A stretch of DNA of 64,000 nucleotides from Pseudomaricurvus alkylphenolicus (GCF_011683955.1 NZ_JAAQPI010000007.1:1-64000); one strand, 5' to 3'; shown: positions 16,265 to 25,444, numbered from the stretch's first letter. Program-made: numbers and translations. Notes: generated by a model not told the origin, from the letters alone.

Positions 16265-16476
16265 CAAGGGGTCAGATCCTTGATTCTGAGGCACAGATAT
16301 TGATGAACTACGGTGTAAAAGGCGGTCAGGGTGTTGTTTTCGGAGCATTAAAGAGGGCGCCGAAAACAACACCCTGACTGCCGCTTGAGGCACCCAACCG
16401 GAAGCCTTACTTCGCCCTGGGCCGCCTCAATAGTGAGGGATAAAATCAAGGAGTCCGGTCCCTTGATCTGTGGCAC
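16265..16476. repeat. pair of 30-bp modules flanking repeat element A
   Basis: Imperfect direct repeats at 16265-16294 and 16447-16476. Each has a small hairpin (CAAGG...CCTTG) followed by TTGAT and TG(A/T)GGCAC. The same TG(A/T)GGCAC octamer closes all three copies of the large structured repeat. The modules resemble REP-like short palindromes. Confidence 0.6.
16307..16393 (+). repeat. structured repeat element, copy A (short form)
   Basis: CGG-GTAAAAGGCGG at the left and GCCGCTTGAGGCAC at the right bound an inverted repeat: arms about 16321-16343 and 16360-16384, 19 bp of perfect pairing. The loop keeps GGAGCATTAAAGAGGGCG, close to the start of the interior of copy B; the rest of the interior is missing. 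It lies between the convergent genes moaB and the MBL hydrolase and could act as a bidirectional terminator. Confidence 0.8.
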
Positions 16477-16481
16477 CCAAC

Positions 16482-17429
16482 CTAAGACCGGCCAGCCAAC
16501 CAAACCTCCAACCCCTGCGCATTCAACCCCATATCAAACGCAATATGCTCCCGCGCAGTCGCCTCCTCACACCCATGCGCCAACGCCCGAGCCAGCGTAA
16601 ACTCCGTCAGCCGCTCCTGAATCAACGCCCCCCGCTCAAACCCCGCCTCAGGCATCTGCGCTAAAACCTCATCACAGATCGCCACATAACCATCAATCTG
16701 CTCATAAAGCTCCAATGCCAAAGCGGCGGGCTCCTCCACCATCCCATAGTGCGTTAGAAACATGCGCTCGGTACCAAACTCCAACATTCGCTGAATGGAA
16801 GCCTTCAGCGCCTCAGGATTAAACTGCACCGGCGTTGAGGACGGGAAAATAAAAGGCCGCCCCGCCACCAACAACTCACGGTAAGCAATCCCGAACGTAT
16901 CCCCCGTAAAAAAGCCATTACTCACGGACTCATGCACACAAAAATGATGATTGGCGTGGCCCGGAGTATCCAAAAACGTCAGCGTCGAAGCGCCCAGCGT
17001 TAAAGTGGAACCATCCTCAGCGATATGCATCCGATCCTCCGACACCGGGATCAAATCCCCGTACATCTGCTGATAGGCCTCCTCGCCATAGACTGCCGTC
17101 GCCCCCGCCTGCAATTTAGCCGGCTGCGCCATATGCCGAGCCCCACGGGGATGAATCACCAAAGTTGCCCCCTCAATCTCCTGCATCAACAACCCCACAC
17201 CACCGGCGTGATCCAAATGCACATGAGTTGCGATCACATAATCCACCTGATCACGGCCGTAGCTATTATCCGCCAGCCAGGCCAGAATACGAGGCACCGA
17301 GTTGCGTGTGCCGGTCTCGATAATCGCAATACGTCCATCGCGCTCCAGCGCGTAGCACGCCGCCAGGCCCTCACGAATCATACCGCTGTCGATCAGAGTA
17401 ATGCCGTCCATCAAGGGTAAATTGCTCAT
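16482..17429 (-). CDS. MBL-fold metallo-hydrolase
   Basis: A 315-aa metallo-beta-lactamase-fold hydrolase. The metal-binding motif ATHVHLDHAGG (HxHxDH) is intact. Further ligands are likely in TPGHANHHF and in FFTGDTFG, and FLTHYG near the C-terminal side. ATG 17429 is chosen over the longer frame because GGAG lies ten bases upstream. There is no signal peptide, so it is cytoplasmic; the substrate is not evident. It ends at repeat element A. Confidence 0.85.
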   Translation of the reverse strand: MSNLPLMDGITLIDSGMIREGLAACYALERDGRIAIIETGTRNSVPRILAWLADNSYGRDQVDYVIATHVHLDHAGGVGLLMQEIEGATLVIHPRGARHMAQPAKLQAGATAVYGEEAYQQMYGDLIPVSEDRMHIAEDGSTLTLGASTLTFLDTPGHANHHFCVHESVSNGFFTGDTFGIAYRELLVAGRPFIFPSSTPVQFNPEALKASIQRMLEFGTERMFLTHYGMVEEPAALALELYEQIDGYVAICDEVLAQMPEAGFERGALIQERLTEFTLARALAHGCEEATAREHIAFDMGLNAQGLEVWLAGRS

Positions 17430-17562
17430 TGGTACCGCTCCTACACAATTTTCTGTCCGGCAGCTACGATACACCCGGGCTCAAGATGCAACAATAGTCA
17501 CGTGATGTGCTGCCGTTCGAAATCACCCCCCTCTTGAAACTCACTGAATTTCTTCTGCAACA

Positions 17563-17922
17563 TCAGAATAACCATTTCGACCACAGGAGAAGCAATATTC
17601 CATAGGGCTGCCGGTCAAACAATGAGAGTTCATAATAGTCTTCAAGCAGATCCCAAAAGCAAACAACATTCTTCACTGGCTCGGTCATTGGGTCCATGCA
17701 AACGATGGTCATGTCTCCCCGCGCTGCCAGTTCTCGATAGTCACCCAATCGTGCCGTTTCCAGAAACACGACCTTGCGTTGTACCAACTCGATCTGCCGC
17801 AAGTGCTCCTCTACCGAGTCCCGGTAGTTTGTCCAGCAGGGCGTGGCCTCGCCTTTGAGCGATGTCCACAAGTGCAGCAGACTCAAGTTGTCGTTTTCCA
17901 AAATGCAAAAGTTGTATTTCAC
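17563..17922 (-). CDS. small hypothetical protein coupled to enoyl-CoA hydratase
   Basis: A 119-aa protein starting with GTG two bases after the enoyl-CoA hydratase stop, so translational coupling is likely. It is soluble, with several Cys and Trp residues, and has no signal peptide. I recognise no family. It is the last gene of a three-gene leftward set (58-aa protein, hydratase, this). Confidence 0.6.
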   Translation of the reverse strand: MKYNFCILENDNLSLLHLWTSLKGEATPCWTNYRDSVEEHLRQIELVQRKVVFLETARLGDYRELAARGDMTIVCMDPMTEPVKNVVCFWDLLEDYYELSLFDRQPYGILLLLWSKWLF

Positions 17923-17924
17923 GG

Positions 17925-18731
17925 TTATCGCCCCACATACTTGGGTTGACGTTTTTCGGCAAAAGCTCTGGGGCCTTCCAGCGCATCCTGTGTGCGAAAC
18001 ACCGCTGCGCCCTCCTCGTCTTCCAGAGCAAAAGCCTCTTCCAAAGTCATGCCGCTGGTAGCAAGGGCTGTGCGTTTGATGGCCTGCATAGACAGTGGGG
18101 CGTTTCGCTTAAGTTGATCCACTAGACGTTCGACTTCATCGTAAAGATCCTGCGGTTCTACCACCGTATTGATCAGCCCCATCTCCAGGGCGCGCTCGGC
18201 GTTAATGGTCTCGCCGGTCAAGAGGAATTTCATGGCGTGGCACCATGGTAATTGTCTGGGTAAGCGAGAAGTTGAACCCCCGGCGGCAATCACGCCCACC
18301 TTCACTTCTGAAAGTGCGAAAGTTGCATTAGAAGCGGCGATACGAATGTCCGTTGCCAGCATCATTTCGATACCACCTGCCATGGCTGCTCCATTAATCG
18401 CAGCAATCACGGGTTTTGAAAAGGTGCGATTTCGCTGAAACACATGGTAGGGCCAATCGGGGGTATCCATATACCGGTGATCAAATTCGTTCTCGGGCTG
18501 ACGAGCCCCCGTGAGTAAGGGAATGGTGAGTTTAAGATCGCCACCCGAGGAAAAGGCTTTGTCACCTGCACCGGTCAACACCACCAGCTTGACACTGTCA
18601 TCTCTCTCCGCCATTTCCCACATATCCATGATGGCGCACATCATTTCCGGGCAGAAGCTGTTGAAAGCCTCGGGACGATTAAAGGTGACCCAGAGTGCGC
18701 CATCACGGTTTTCGACCAGTAGTACCGACAT
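17925..18731 (-). CDS. enoyl-CoA hydratase/isomerase family protein
   Basis: A 268-aa crotonase-fold protein. The oxyanion-hole segments are AFSSGGDL and GAAMAGGIEM. A Glu at the first catalytic position is seen in ALSEVKVGV. AGGAG precedes the ATG. It probably hydrates or isomerises an enoyl-CoA thioester in fatty acid or side-chain beta-oxidation; the substrate is unknown. It is 15 bp downstream of the 58-aa ORF. Confidence 0.9.
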   Translation of the reverse strand: MSVLLVENRDGALWVTFNRPEAFNSFCPEMMCAIMDMWEMAERDDSVKLVVLTGAGDKAFSSGGDLKLTIPLLTGARQPENEFDHRYMDTPDWPYHVFQRNRTFSKPVIAAINGAAMAGGIEMMLATDIRIAASNATFALSEVKVGVIAAGGSTSRLPRQLPWCHAMKFLLTGETINAERALEMGLINTVVEPQDLYDEVERLVDQLKRNAPLSMQAIKRTALATSGMTLEEAFALEDEEGAAVFRTQDALEGPRAFAEKRQPKYVGR

Positions 18732-18745
18732 CGTTGTCTCCTCTT

Positions 18746-18922
18746 TTACAATGTGTAACGCCGGGCGATCTGCCCATTCAGCGCATTCAAACGTTTGCCC
18801 ATGAAGAGCATCGCTGCAGAATCACGAACAAAGCGCTGAATGTCGTCTGGGGAGACACGGATATCCGCAACACCGGGTGTCGTACCTACACCGTCCAAAC
18901 CGAACGTTCGGGAATCAGACAT
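18746..18922 (-). CDS. 58-aa small protein upstream of enoyl-CoA hydratase
   Basis: ATG-start ORF of 58 codons with GAGAGGGG upstream, 15 bp before the enoyl-CoA hydratase start and in the same direction. Sequence begins MSDSRTFGLDGVGTTPGVAD and has an amphipathic C-terminal helix with MLFMGKRLNAL. No family is recognised. Good ribosome binding site, tight spacing and natural composition argue for a real gene; it may bind or regulate the neighbouring enzyme. Confidence 0.6.
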   Translation of the reverse strand: MSDSRTFGLDGVGTTPGVADIRVSPDDIQRFVRDSAAMLFMGKRLNALNGQIARRYTL

Positions 18923-19144
18923 TCGAGTACCCCTCTCGATTCATCGAATTTGATTCTGAGAGGGTTTGCCGGGATACGGAATGTTCAAAAAAGTACTTTT
19001 GCTTACCCCAAACGGTCATCATCAGCTATAAGCGCATTGATTCAATGTCGTTTTGGAACAAGTCCCCACATCGGGAGTATCGCAGAATTTATACGGGGAA
19101 ATTCAAGCCTACCCGCCCGAGAGACGGGTAATAACTTTGTACTT

Positions 19145-21796
19145 TTACATTTCTTCTGGAGGGAACAGGGTTGGCTGAGGCGCTTTGGTGCCTACCTTAC
19201 CGCCAACAAGGCCAGGAATACTCATCGCATTGTGAGGAAGAAACGCCCCTCCGAAATAGAGTCTATGCTCCCCAAGGAGTTGCTGATTGCTTTTGTTCAC
19301 AAACTCCAACGGCACCTGGTGCCCTTTATAGATGGAGTTTTCCTCTGGCATTGGTACAAAATCTGGAACCTGTTGATCGAAATAGACACCGAGGTCGCGA
19401 TAACCTTCAAAGTCAAATGTGATGCGGTCTGGCATTAGGAAGAACAACGGATGCTTGGCTGAACTCCCCCGCTCCTCACCATTGAGAATTTTGGCATTCA
19501 GTGTAAAGTCTGGCTCCAGACTGAAGTTAACCACATCGGCAATGGAAGATAAGAATGAATCGGACAGTTGAATATCTCTGAACAACAGGTTGCGAGGCGC
19601 CAGTTGTGGATTTTCGATACGGAAGTTGATTTTATTGCTGAACCTTCCGCCTTGAACAAGGACATCACCTTGGGTTGGGACATCCATGCCGAGGCCAAAT
19701 CCTTCGATTTCGAAATTTTCAAACTTCCAGGATACCAGATTGTGAAAATGCCCGGCATCTACACCAATCTTGTTGACGTCACCATCGCCCACCAAACGAA
19801 CATTCTTAAGTTCAACGCCTTCGGAAGAATGAAAACCCACGCCATACTTTTTGACATTCCAGATCGTAAGATCTTCGAAAGTAGACCCCAGCTGCTCAAC
19901 ATACTCCTCGGTTACCCACTGCTGCTCAACCGTGAAATTGTGGTGCGCATGCAAATAGAACACCTCCAGTCCTTTGGTGGTATTGTAGGCTTTATTGTTT
20001 TTGAAGGAAGATATGGGCATATACCAAACGTCGATTTTCCCGTTGGTATCCAATAGATGGCTATTAGGGAATTGCGCGACGTCGATTTTTGTTAATCCGG
20101 TTTCTCCATCTAAGGTTTCAATGAGACCTTCCGTCCAATAGATATAAGCGTGCCCGGAAGCCCCTGCAACAACATTGCCTTCCATTCTCGGCATACCGCC
20201 ATGCAGCCAGAAGCCGTCACCTTGAAACGCAAAGTCCTGACGATCTTCTCTGACATCAACGACGGCTTCAATACAATCGCAATTGAGAGGATCTTTGGGG
20301 TTGATGGTACGTAAAGCGATGTTGCCTATAAACGAGCCCCTTTCATCGCCGGCCTCCGTTTGATAAGCCCCTCCAACAACGTTATAAGAAACATTATCGA
20401 CAAAGTCGACATTGCTGGAATGATTCACATAAGCCCAGCCGGGATTGTCCTCGACCACCGATCCACGAACTCTGGCGGGTATTGAGTCCAAGCCTGTTCC
20501 ACCTCGATGAAAATGTATCGAGTAACGACCTCGAATATTGTTCCCTTCCAGTTGTTCTCTAACAAGCTCCTCCCCGGACCAGGTATAGTCATCGATGGGG
20601 ATCGTCTTATCCGTTCTGCCCAGCTGGAAAAACCTGGCGTGATTCACATCGACGTTCAGGTTATGCATAAACATAACGTGTCCACGATGCTTTATATCGG
20701 CATTTTCAGAGAGGAACTCTACGTTGCGGGTCAAATTAGCCACATGAACCGCCAGATCATTTCTAAACGCGACATGATCTTTTTGCAAAGGGCTGGATAA
20801 ATAAACCACATTTCCTTCTATGGCAGCAATCGTGACCACTTCGTCACTCGAAGGATCATCCACATCGGTGGCGGCTACGACCAATCTGTCACCCACTCGC
20901 CATCCGATGGGCTCTGAAGATAGCAACAATTCCATTTCATTTCTTTGTGGATGCCTGGCCAGCTCCAACCAAGAGGTCTTTTCCGCACCCCAGATTTCTA
21001 CCGGCCCCATCAAGACGGCTCCACGATAGAGTTGCTGCGGATCAACATTTCGATCAATGGGGCCAAAATCAGCAAAAATAATTCGAGCGCTCACGTCATT
21101 ATCAACGGGTTGATCTTCACTTCCGATCTCAAGCCGACCATGATGGTTGCTTATCAATGTGTCAACGGTAAGTTGGGTATTAACCTTCGTCGAAAATCGC
21201 AAATTGCCGTCGATGGTAATACGCTTTAACCGGCTTGGAATTTCACCATCAACGGTCAAGGTTATGCCAGAGGGAATGATTATCTCCGCACCGTCAGTCG
21301 GTAAGGCACCGTTTACCCAGATGCTTTCGTCTGTCCAGTTTCCCGAAGAAAGCAGCTGGGCAGGCTGATCTTGGCGCTGATCTACATTAGCGTCATCGTC
21401 ACCGGCGACGGAATCGGATTCGACGTAGTCTACAATTGCAGACAGTGAGAACTGATCGTCTCTCTCCTCTATGAGATCAACGACGTAGGCCTCATCCTTA
21501 TCTCCTCCCTCTATGACCAGTTTGGGTATGTGCAGAGTATCTGCTTGGGGATCATAGATGGCGATGTTTTTATCGATAAGCTCCGCACCTTCATATTCAG
21601 CAACATCGATGGCCGTGAAGACATAGTCGCCTTGATTGATCATGTCTACGGAATAGATTACATCCGGCGGGTCGCCCTCAATATGCAAGCTTGGGATATA
21701 TAGCGTGCCGTTGGATGGGTCGTAGATTGATTCATTATCTGCACTGGCCATCATTGGAGTGAAAAAGATAATCAGCGTAAAGACGATATATTTCAT
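19145..21796 (-). CDS. secreted G8-domain, beta-helix protein
   Basis: An 883-aa exported protein. The Sec signal is MKYIVFTLIIFFTPMMASA. Two imperfect repeats of about 45 residues follow (YDPSNGTLYIPSLHIEG near 26 and YDPQADTLHIPKLVIEG near 81). A G8 domain spans roughly 150-270 (GNWTDESIWVNGALPTDG ... IPSGITLTVDG). A long beta-helix region contains RYSIHFHRGG near residue 420, like the histidine motif of the animal CEMIP/TMEM2 group. It is probably periplasmic or extracellular and may bind or act on carbohydrate. Neighbours give no clear partner. Confidence 0.8.
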   Translation of the reverse strand: MKYIVFTLIIFFTPMMASADNESIYDPSNGTLYIPSLHIEGDPPDVIYSVDMINQGDYVFTAIDVAEYEGAELIDKNIAIYDPQADTLHIPKLVIEGGDKDEAYVVDLIEERDDQFSLSAIVDYVESDSVAGDDDANVDQRQDQPAQLLSSGNWTDESIWVNGALPTDGAEIIIPSGITLTVDGEIPSRLKRITIDGNLRFSTKVNTQLTVDTLISNHHGRLEIGSEDQPVDNDVSARIIFADFGPIDRNVDPQQLYRGAVLMGPVEIWGAEKTSWLELARHPQRNEMELLLSSEPIGWRVGDRLVVAATDVDDPSSDEVVTIAAIEGNVVYLSSPLQKDHVAFRNDLAVHVANLTRNVEFLSENADIKHRGHVMFMHNLNVDVNHARFFQLGRTDKTIPIDDYTWSGEELVREQLEGNNIRGRYSIHFHRGGTGLDSIPARVRGSVVEDNPGWAYVNHSSNVDFVDNVSYNVVGGAYQTEAGDERGSFIGNIALRTINPKDPLNCDCIEAVVDVREDRQDFAFQGDGFWLHGGMPRMEGNVVAGASGHAYIYWTEGLIETLDGETGLTKIDVAQFPNSHLLDTNGKIDVWYMPISSFKNNKAYNTTKGLEVFYLHAHHNFTVEQQWVTEEYVEQLGSTFEDLTIWNVKKYGVGFHSSEGVELKNVRLVGDGDVNKIGVDAGHFHNLVSWKFENFEIEGFGLGMDVPTQGDVLVQGGRFSNKINFRIENPQLAPRNLLFRDIQLSDSFLSSIADVVNFSLEPDFTLNAKILNGEERGSSAKHPLFFLMPDRITFDFEGYRDLGVYFDQQVPDFVPMPEENSIYKGHQVPLEFVNKSNQQLLGEHRLYFGGAFLPHNAMSIPGLVGGKVGTKAPQPTLFPPEEM

Positions 21797-21871
21797 GCGA
21801 ATTCCAGCCTCTATTGATTAGGGGTTCATTCGTAAATCGATTTGGTTGAAACCATGCTAGCACCGAGTGCT

Positions 21872-21906
21872 CCTCCAACAGATCAGTGCTTTGTGGGAGG
21901 TTTTTT
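21872..21906 (+). terminator. rightward intrinsic terminator upstream of the MATE gene
   Basis: CCTCC-A-ACA pairs with TGT-G-GGAGG (one mismatch) and six T follow. It reads rightward between the divergent G8 and MATE genes. It could shield the MATE gene from upstream transcription or end a short transcript. Confidence 0.5.
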
Positions 21907-22052
21907 AGAGTTTTGTTGGAGTTTTGTAATCATGAGGAGTATTCGGGGCAGAGATCCGCAGAGTGAGCTATTAGACTGATTGAGTGCCAGGGAATGGCGA
22001 TCTGAGGACCGGAAGTCCTCACAGCCCTTGAAATTGCCCCCACTCGCCTATA

Positions 22053-22068
22053 TTGTCAATTCTGACAA
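22053..22068. promoter_or_regulatory. TTGTCA-N4-TGACAA operator at the MATE gene
   Basis: Perfect inverted repeat with 6-bp arms, 15 bp before the MATE start codon. The same palindrome with a different 4-bp spacer stands at 26177, just before the TetR gene. Confidence 0.65.
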
Positions 22069-22082
22069 TTATCGAGGTCCCC

Positions 22083-23432
22083 ATGTCTGACAGCACCAAT
22101 CACGCCCTGCAGGGCGCCCCTTTCCAGAGCTTCCTGCGCTACGCCATCCCATCCGCTCTGGGGCTGCTGGCCATGTCTACGGCCTCCGTGGTGGACGGCA
22201 TCTTTGTAGGGCGCTACGAGGGCAGTGAGGCGCTGGCGGCCATCAACCTGATCATCCCGGTGTTCTCCATTACCTTTGGCATGGCCTTTATGATGGCGGT
22301 AGGAGGCTCTGTGGCCGCCGGCAAATGCGTGGGCGAGAAGGACCATCGCGGCGCCAGCAATATCTTCAGTAAAACGCTGATGGCCACCCTCACCTATGCC
22401 TCCCTGCTGCTGGCGCTGGGGCTCTATGCCGCTGAACACCTCTACGCCCTGCTGGGAGCCGGCCCTGAGCTGTTTCCGCTGATGGCGGAGTACTTTGAAA
22501 CCCTGATCTGGTTTCTGCCCGCCCAGCTGCTGACGGTGACCTATTACTTTTTCGTGCGTATTGCCGGCTACCCCAGCCTCGCCTCGGCGGGCCTGATCGT
22601 GGGCGCCGCAGCCAACCTGGTGCTGGACTGGCTGTTGATCGGCGTTTGGGGGCTGGGGCTGAGAGGCGCTGCTATGGCCACGGGACTTTCGAGCGTGATC
22701 ACTATCCTTACCCTGTTGTTCTACCTGTTCAAACCCGGTCGCTGGATGCGCTTTTACTGGCGCCAGTCTCGCTGGATAGAGCTTGGACGCGCCTGCTTTA
22801 ATGGTCTGTCGGAATTTATTAATGAGATATCCGCCGGCGTGGTTACCTTTATCCTCAACCTGGTGATCATTCAACGCTTGGGGGTTGATGGCGTGGCCGC
22901 TTTTACCGTGGTCAGCTACAGCCTGTTTATTGGTTTGCTGCTGGCCTTTAGCGTAGCGGACGCTTTGCAGGCCGTCTGCAGCCAATGCTTTGGCGCACGC
23001 AACGCCCAGCGCATGCAGCAATTTCTGGCCATCGCTACGACCACGGTGATCATCAACGCGGTGATCTTTATCGTGCTGCTTCTAAGCCAGGGCACACAAA
23101 TGGTGAGTCTGTTTGTCACTGACGGAGATACCAGGCTGGTCAGCATCGCCGAAGACTTTATCCAGGTGCTCTGGCCCGTATTCGTGTTTAACGGCCTTAA
23201 CGTGGTGGTCTCCGCCTACCTCACCTCCATCCACCATTCGGTAGCCTCAGCCAGTGTCGCCACTTTGCGCAGTCTGGCTTTGCCTCTGCTGCTGTTGGCA
23301 ATACTGACTCAGTGGCTGCCAAACTGGCCTTTCCTGCTGGCACTGACCGGTGCCGAAGCGCTGACACTGCTGGTGGCCGCCATGCTGTTTTACCGCTTTC
23401 GGCCACAAAGGGTATTGGCAGAAACGCTGTAG
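22083..23432 (+). CDS. MATE-family multidrug/toxin exporter
   Basis: A 449-aa inner-membrane protein with about 12 helices in two homologous halves, as in MATE (NorM/VmrA-like) cation-coupled exporters. The first half starts FLRYAIPSALGLLAMSTASVVDGIFVG and the second contains GLSEFINEISAGVV. ATG 22083 is chosen because AGG precedes it and the operator lies upstream of it; the longer frame starts in the operator. Repression by the TetR at 25583 is inferred from the shared palindrome. Confidence 0.9.
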   Translation: MSDSTNHALQGAPFQSFLRYAIPSALGLLAMSTASVVDGIFVGRYEGSEALAAINLIIPVFSITFGMAFMMAVGGSVAAGKCVGEKDHRGASNIFSKTLMATLTYASLLLALGLYAAEHLYALLGAGPELFPLMAEYFETLIWFLPAQLLTVTYYFFVRIAGYPSLASAGLIVGAAANLVLDWLLIGVWGLGLRGAAMATGLSSVITILTLLFYLFKPGRWMRFYWRQSRWIELGRACFNGLSEFINEISAGVVTFILNLVIIQRLGVDGVAAFTVVSYSLFIGLLLAFSVADALQAVCSQCFGARNAQRMQQFLAIATTTVIINAVIFIVLLLSQGTQMVSLFVTDGDTRLVSIAEDFIQVLWPVFVFNGLNVVVSAYLTSIHHSVASASVATLRSLALPLLLLAILTQWLPNWPFLLALTGAEALTLLVAAMLFYRFRPQRVLAETL

Positions 23433-23446
23433 CATGAATTCGGAGT

Positions 23447-24193
23447 TCACGTTGTCGTCAGGGAGGCACCCGGTTTAAGCATCAAAATACCTGGCATCCT
23501 TATTTCGTCCTCGTTCAGAAACCGCCATTGTCCCGCACTGAGACCCGGGTCAAGCTCTATAGCTCCAACAGCCTCGCGATGCAATTCCAATACTTCATTC
23601 TGAAAGCGACCAAACATGCGTTTTATCTGATGATATCGCCCCTCTTCCAGAATGACCTCGGCCTCGTGTGAAGACAGAATGCTCAACTTTGCCGGACGGG
23701 TGGTAATGCCTTCGTAAGGGAAATACATTCCTTCGGCAAATGCCCTTACACAGTGTTCGGTGATGGGCTTGGCCATGTGCACCCGGTAGCGTTTGGAGAC
23801 CTTGGTTTCCGGCAATGTCAGCGTTCTTGACCACTGACCATCGTTCGTCAGCAGAACCAACCCCGTGCTGTTATAGTCCAGACGCCCCACCAGATGCAGA
23901 TTCTCACGCAGGTGTTTTGGCAACAACTCAAGCACCGTTCGATGTTGTTCATCGCTAGTGGCGCTGACAATACCCGCCGGTTTATTGAGCATGATGTAGA
24001 CAGGCCGAGCCGCGGATAATAACTCACCATCCACTTCAACTCGCGAGAATCGATCGATGACCTGGTGAATCTCCGTTGCCGGCTGTTGATCCACTCGAAC
24101 ACGGGCTTGGGCCAGCATCAGTCGAACATCACGACGATTGATCTTGAGTTGTGAACTCAGGTATCGGTCAAGGCGGGTACGGCTGGTAATCAT
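23447..24193 (-). CDS. RsuA-type rRNA pseudouridine synthase
   Basis: A 248-aa enzyme of the RsuA/RluB/E/F family. The N-terminal S4 RNA-binding domain is SRTRLDRYLSSQLKINRRDVRLMLAQARVRV. The catalytic Asp lies in GRLDYNSTGLVLLTNDG. EGRYHQIKRMFGRF is a family motif, best matching RsuA (16S position 516). ATG 24193 is used; an in-frame start at 24223 lacks support. It converges with the MATE gene 14 bp away. Confidence 0.9.
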   Translation of the reverse strand: MITSRTRLDRYLSSQLKINRRDVRLMLAQARVRVDQQPATEIHQVIDRFSRVEVDGELLSAARPVYIMLNKPAGIVSATSDEQHRTVLELLPKHLRENLHLVGRLDYNSTGLVLLTNDGQWSRTLTLPETKVSKRYRVHMAKPITEHCVRAFAEGMYFPYEGITTRPAKLSILSSHEAEVILEEGRYHQIKRMFGRFQNEVLELHREAVGAIELDPGLSAGQWRFLNEDEIRMPGILMLKPGASLTTT

Positions 24194-24268
24194 AGCCACT
24201 ATTCTAACACGCGTATTTATCATTTCTGCCTATACTTAAGACAGGTCTGCGGCTTATCAGGGGGAAGT

Positions 24269-24964
24269 TTGTACGAGAACGTGGTGACTGAACCGATTCT
24301 GCGTTTGTTGATTGCGGTTCTGATTGGCGGCCTGATTGGTTTGGATCGCGCCTACCGGGGGCGCGCTGCGGGATTTCGTACACATATATTGGTTTGCCTG
24401 GCGTCGGCATTGCTGATGCTGCTCATGGATTTTCAATGGGAGATGATTCCCAGCAAACACGCAGAGAGCGTTCGGGTGGACCCCACCCGCATGGCCCAGG
24501 GAATCATGACCGGCATCGGCTTCCTCGGTGCCGGTGTCATCATGCAAGACAAAATGATCGTACGGGGACTGACAACCGCGGCCTCCATTTGGATCACATC
24601 CGCCATAGGCATAGTGGTGGGGGCAGGATTTTATCTGGCCGCCGCATGGTGCACGGTGCTGGTTCTGGTCACTCTGACAGTCTTTAATCGCATGATCGAC
24701 ATGATGCCGACACGCCAGTATGCGCGACTGACGGTCAGCTTCAATCGCGATGAGAGCCTGTCCCCCAATCAAGTCGAATCCATGGTTCGGGAGTATCAAG
24801 CCACCGTCAGCAGTTTTTCTCATAAGCTGGAGAGTGAGGGCAAGGTCATCGCCTATCAGATGATCATCCATACCAAAGAAACCTCTAACTTCAGCGCCAT
24901 TGCCCGACATTTTTTGGCGCTGCAACAGGTGAGAGGCTTTCACCTGTGGCCGCTGGGCGAGTGA
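24269..24964 (+). CDS. MgtC/SapB-family membrane protein
   Basis: A 231-aa protein with about four to five N-terminal membrane helices and a soluble C-terminal domain of about 80 residues resembling an ACT fold. MgtC motifs are IGGLIGLDRAYRGRAAGFRTH, GIMTGIGFLGAGVIMQD and GLTTAASIWITSAIG. It starts with TTG (GGGGGAAG upstream); a GTG a few codons on is an alternative. Divergent from the pseudouridine synthase. Role in Mg2+ limitation or ATP synthase control is known for the family only. Confidence 0.88.
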   Translation: MYENVVTEPILRLLIAVLIGGLIGLDRAYRGRAAGFRTHILVCLASALLMLLMDFQWEMIPSKHAESVRVDPTRMAQGIMTGIGFLGAGVIMQDKMIVRGLTTAASIWITSAIGIVVGAGFYLAAAWCTVLVLVTLTVFNRMIDMMPTRQYARLTVSFNRDESLSPNQVESMVREYQATVSSFSHKLESEGKVIAYQMIIHTKETSNFSAIARHFLALQQVRGFHLWPLGE

Positions 24965-25112
24965 GAGAAGCTCCGGCCATGTTTGAATCTTTAACCCAGT
25001 AAAAAACCTGGTTTATCTTCATCAACATCTACTCTGTTCGGGCTCATTTTACCTCAGGCCTGTAGGAATACTTGACCCTTTCAGCCTGAAAAAAGACCAA
25101 TTCGGACAATTT

Positions 25113-25329
25113 GTGTCTTCGCTGACATTGAGAAACGATTATCCCGATCTGGAGATTGCTTTTATCAACGCCGGCATCGTGGAAATCGGCCCGCTTGCAG
25201 AAAGAGAGCCCAGTGCGATTGATCGCGAGACCGATGTCGATTGGCGGTACTTTTGCCTTACAGGGAAGCAGTGTCTATTCTGCCACCAAATTTGCCGAAA
25301 ACATCAATATTCGGATAAATTGCAGATAA
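25113..25329 (+). pseudogene. remnant of a short-chain dehydrogenase
   Basis: The frame from 25113 shows an SDR-like YPDLEIAFINAGIVEIGPLAE segment (the NAG motif). The continuation is in another frame from 25246: GTFALQGSSVYSATKFAENINIR, with the YxxxK catalytic motif. The about 40 residues expected between them are missing, and the N-terminal cofactor site and the C-terminal half are absent. So deletion and frameshift have destroyed the gene. Confidence 0.75.
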
Positions 25330-25416
25330 AATCCGCGTTCTTCGCCAAACTCGCAAGCCGCGACGAGCATCTCCAGAGCTCAGCCAGAAAAAAGTGATAA
25401 ATTTGTGAGAATTTTG

Positions 25417-25444
25417 GGAACCTTTTGGGATGACCCCAGTCAGA
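25417..25444 (+). promoter_or_regulatory. sigmaE/AlgU-like promoter
   Basis: GGAACCT, then 16 bases, then TCAGA: close to the RpoE/AlgU consensus (GGAACTT-N16-TCTGA). It lies just upstream of two hairpins and a U-tract that look like a small RNA. Found by eye and unproven. Confidence 0.4.

Noticed and set aside
18695-19438. 247-codon plus-strand frame near the G8 gene
   Set aside because: It overlaps the hydratase, the 58-aa gene and the G8 gene 3' end on the opposite strand, with no recognisable protein features.
22056-23021. 321-codon minus-strand frame opposite the MATE gene
   Set aside because: Gln/His/Gly-rich shadow of a strongly supported membrane transporter gene.
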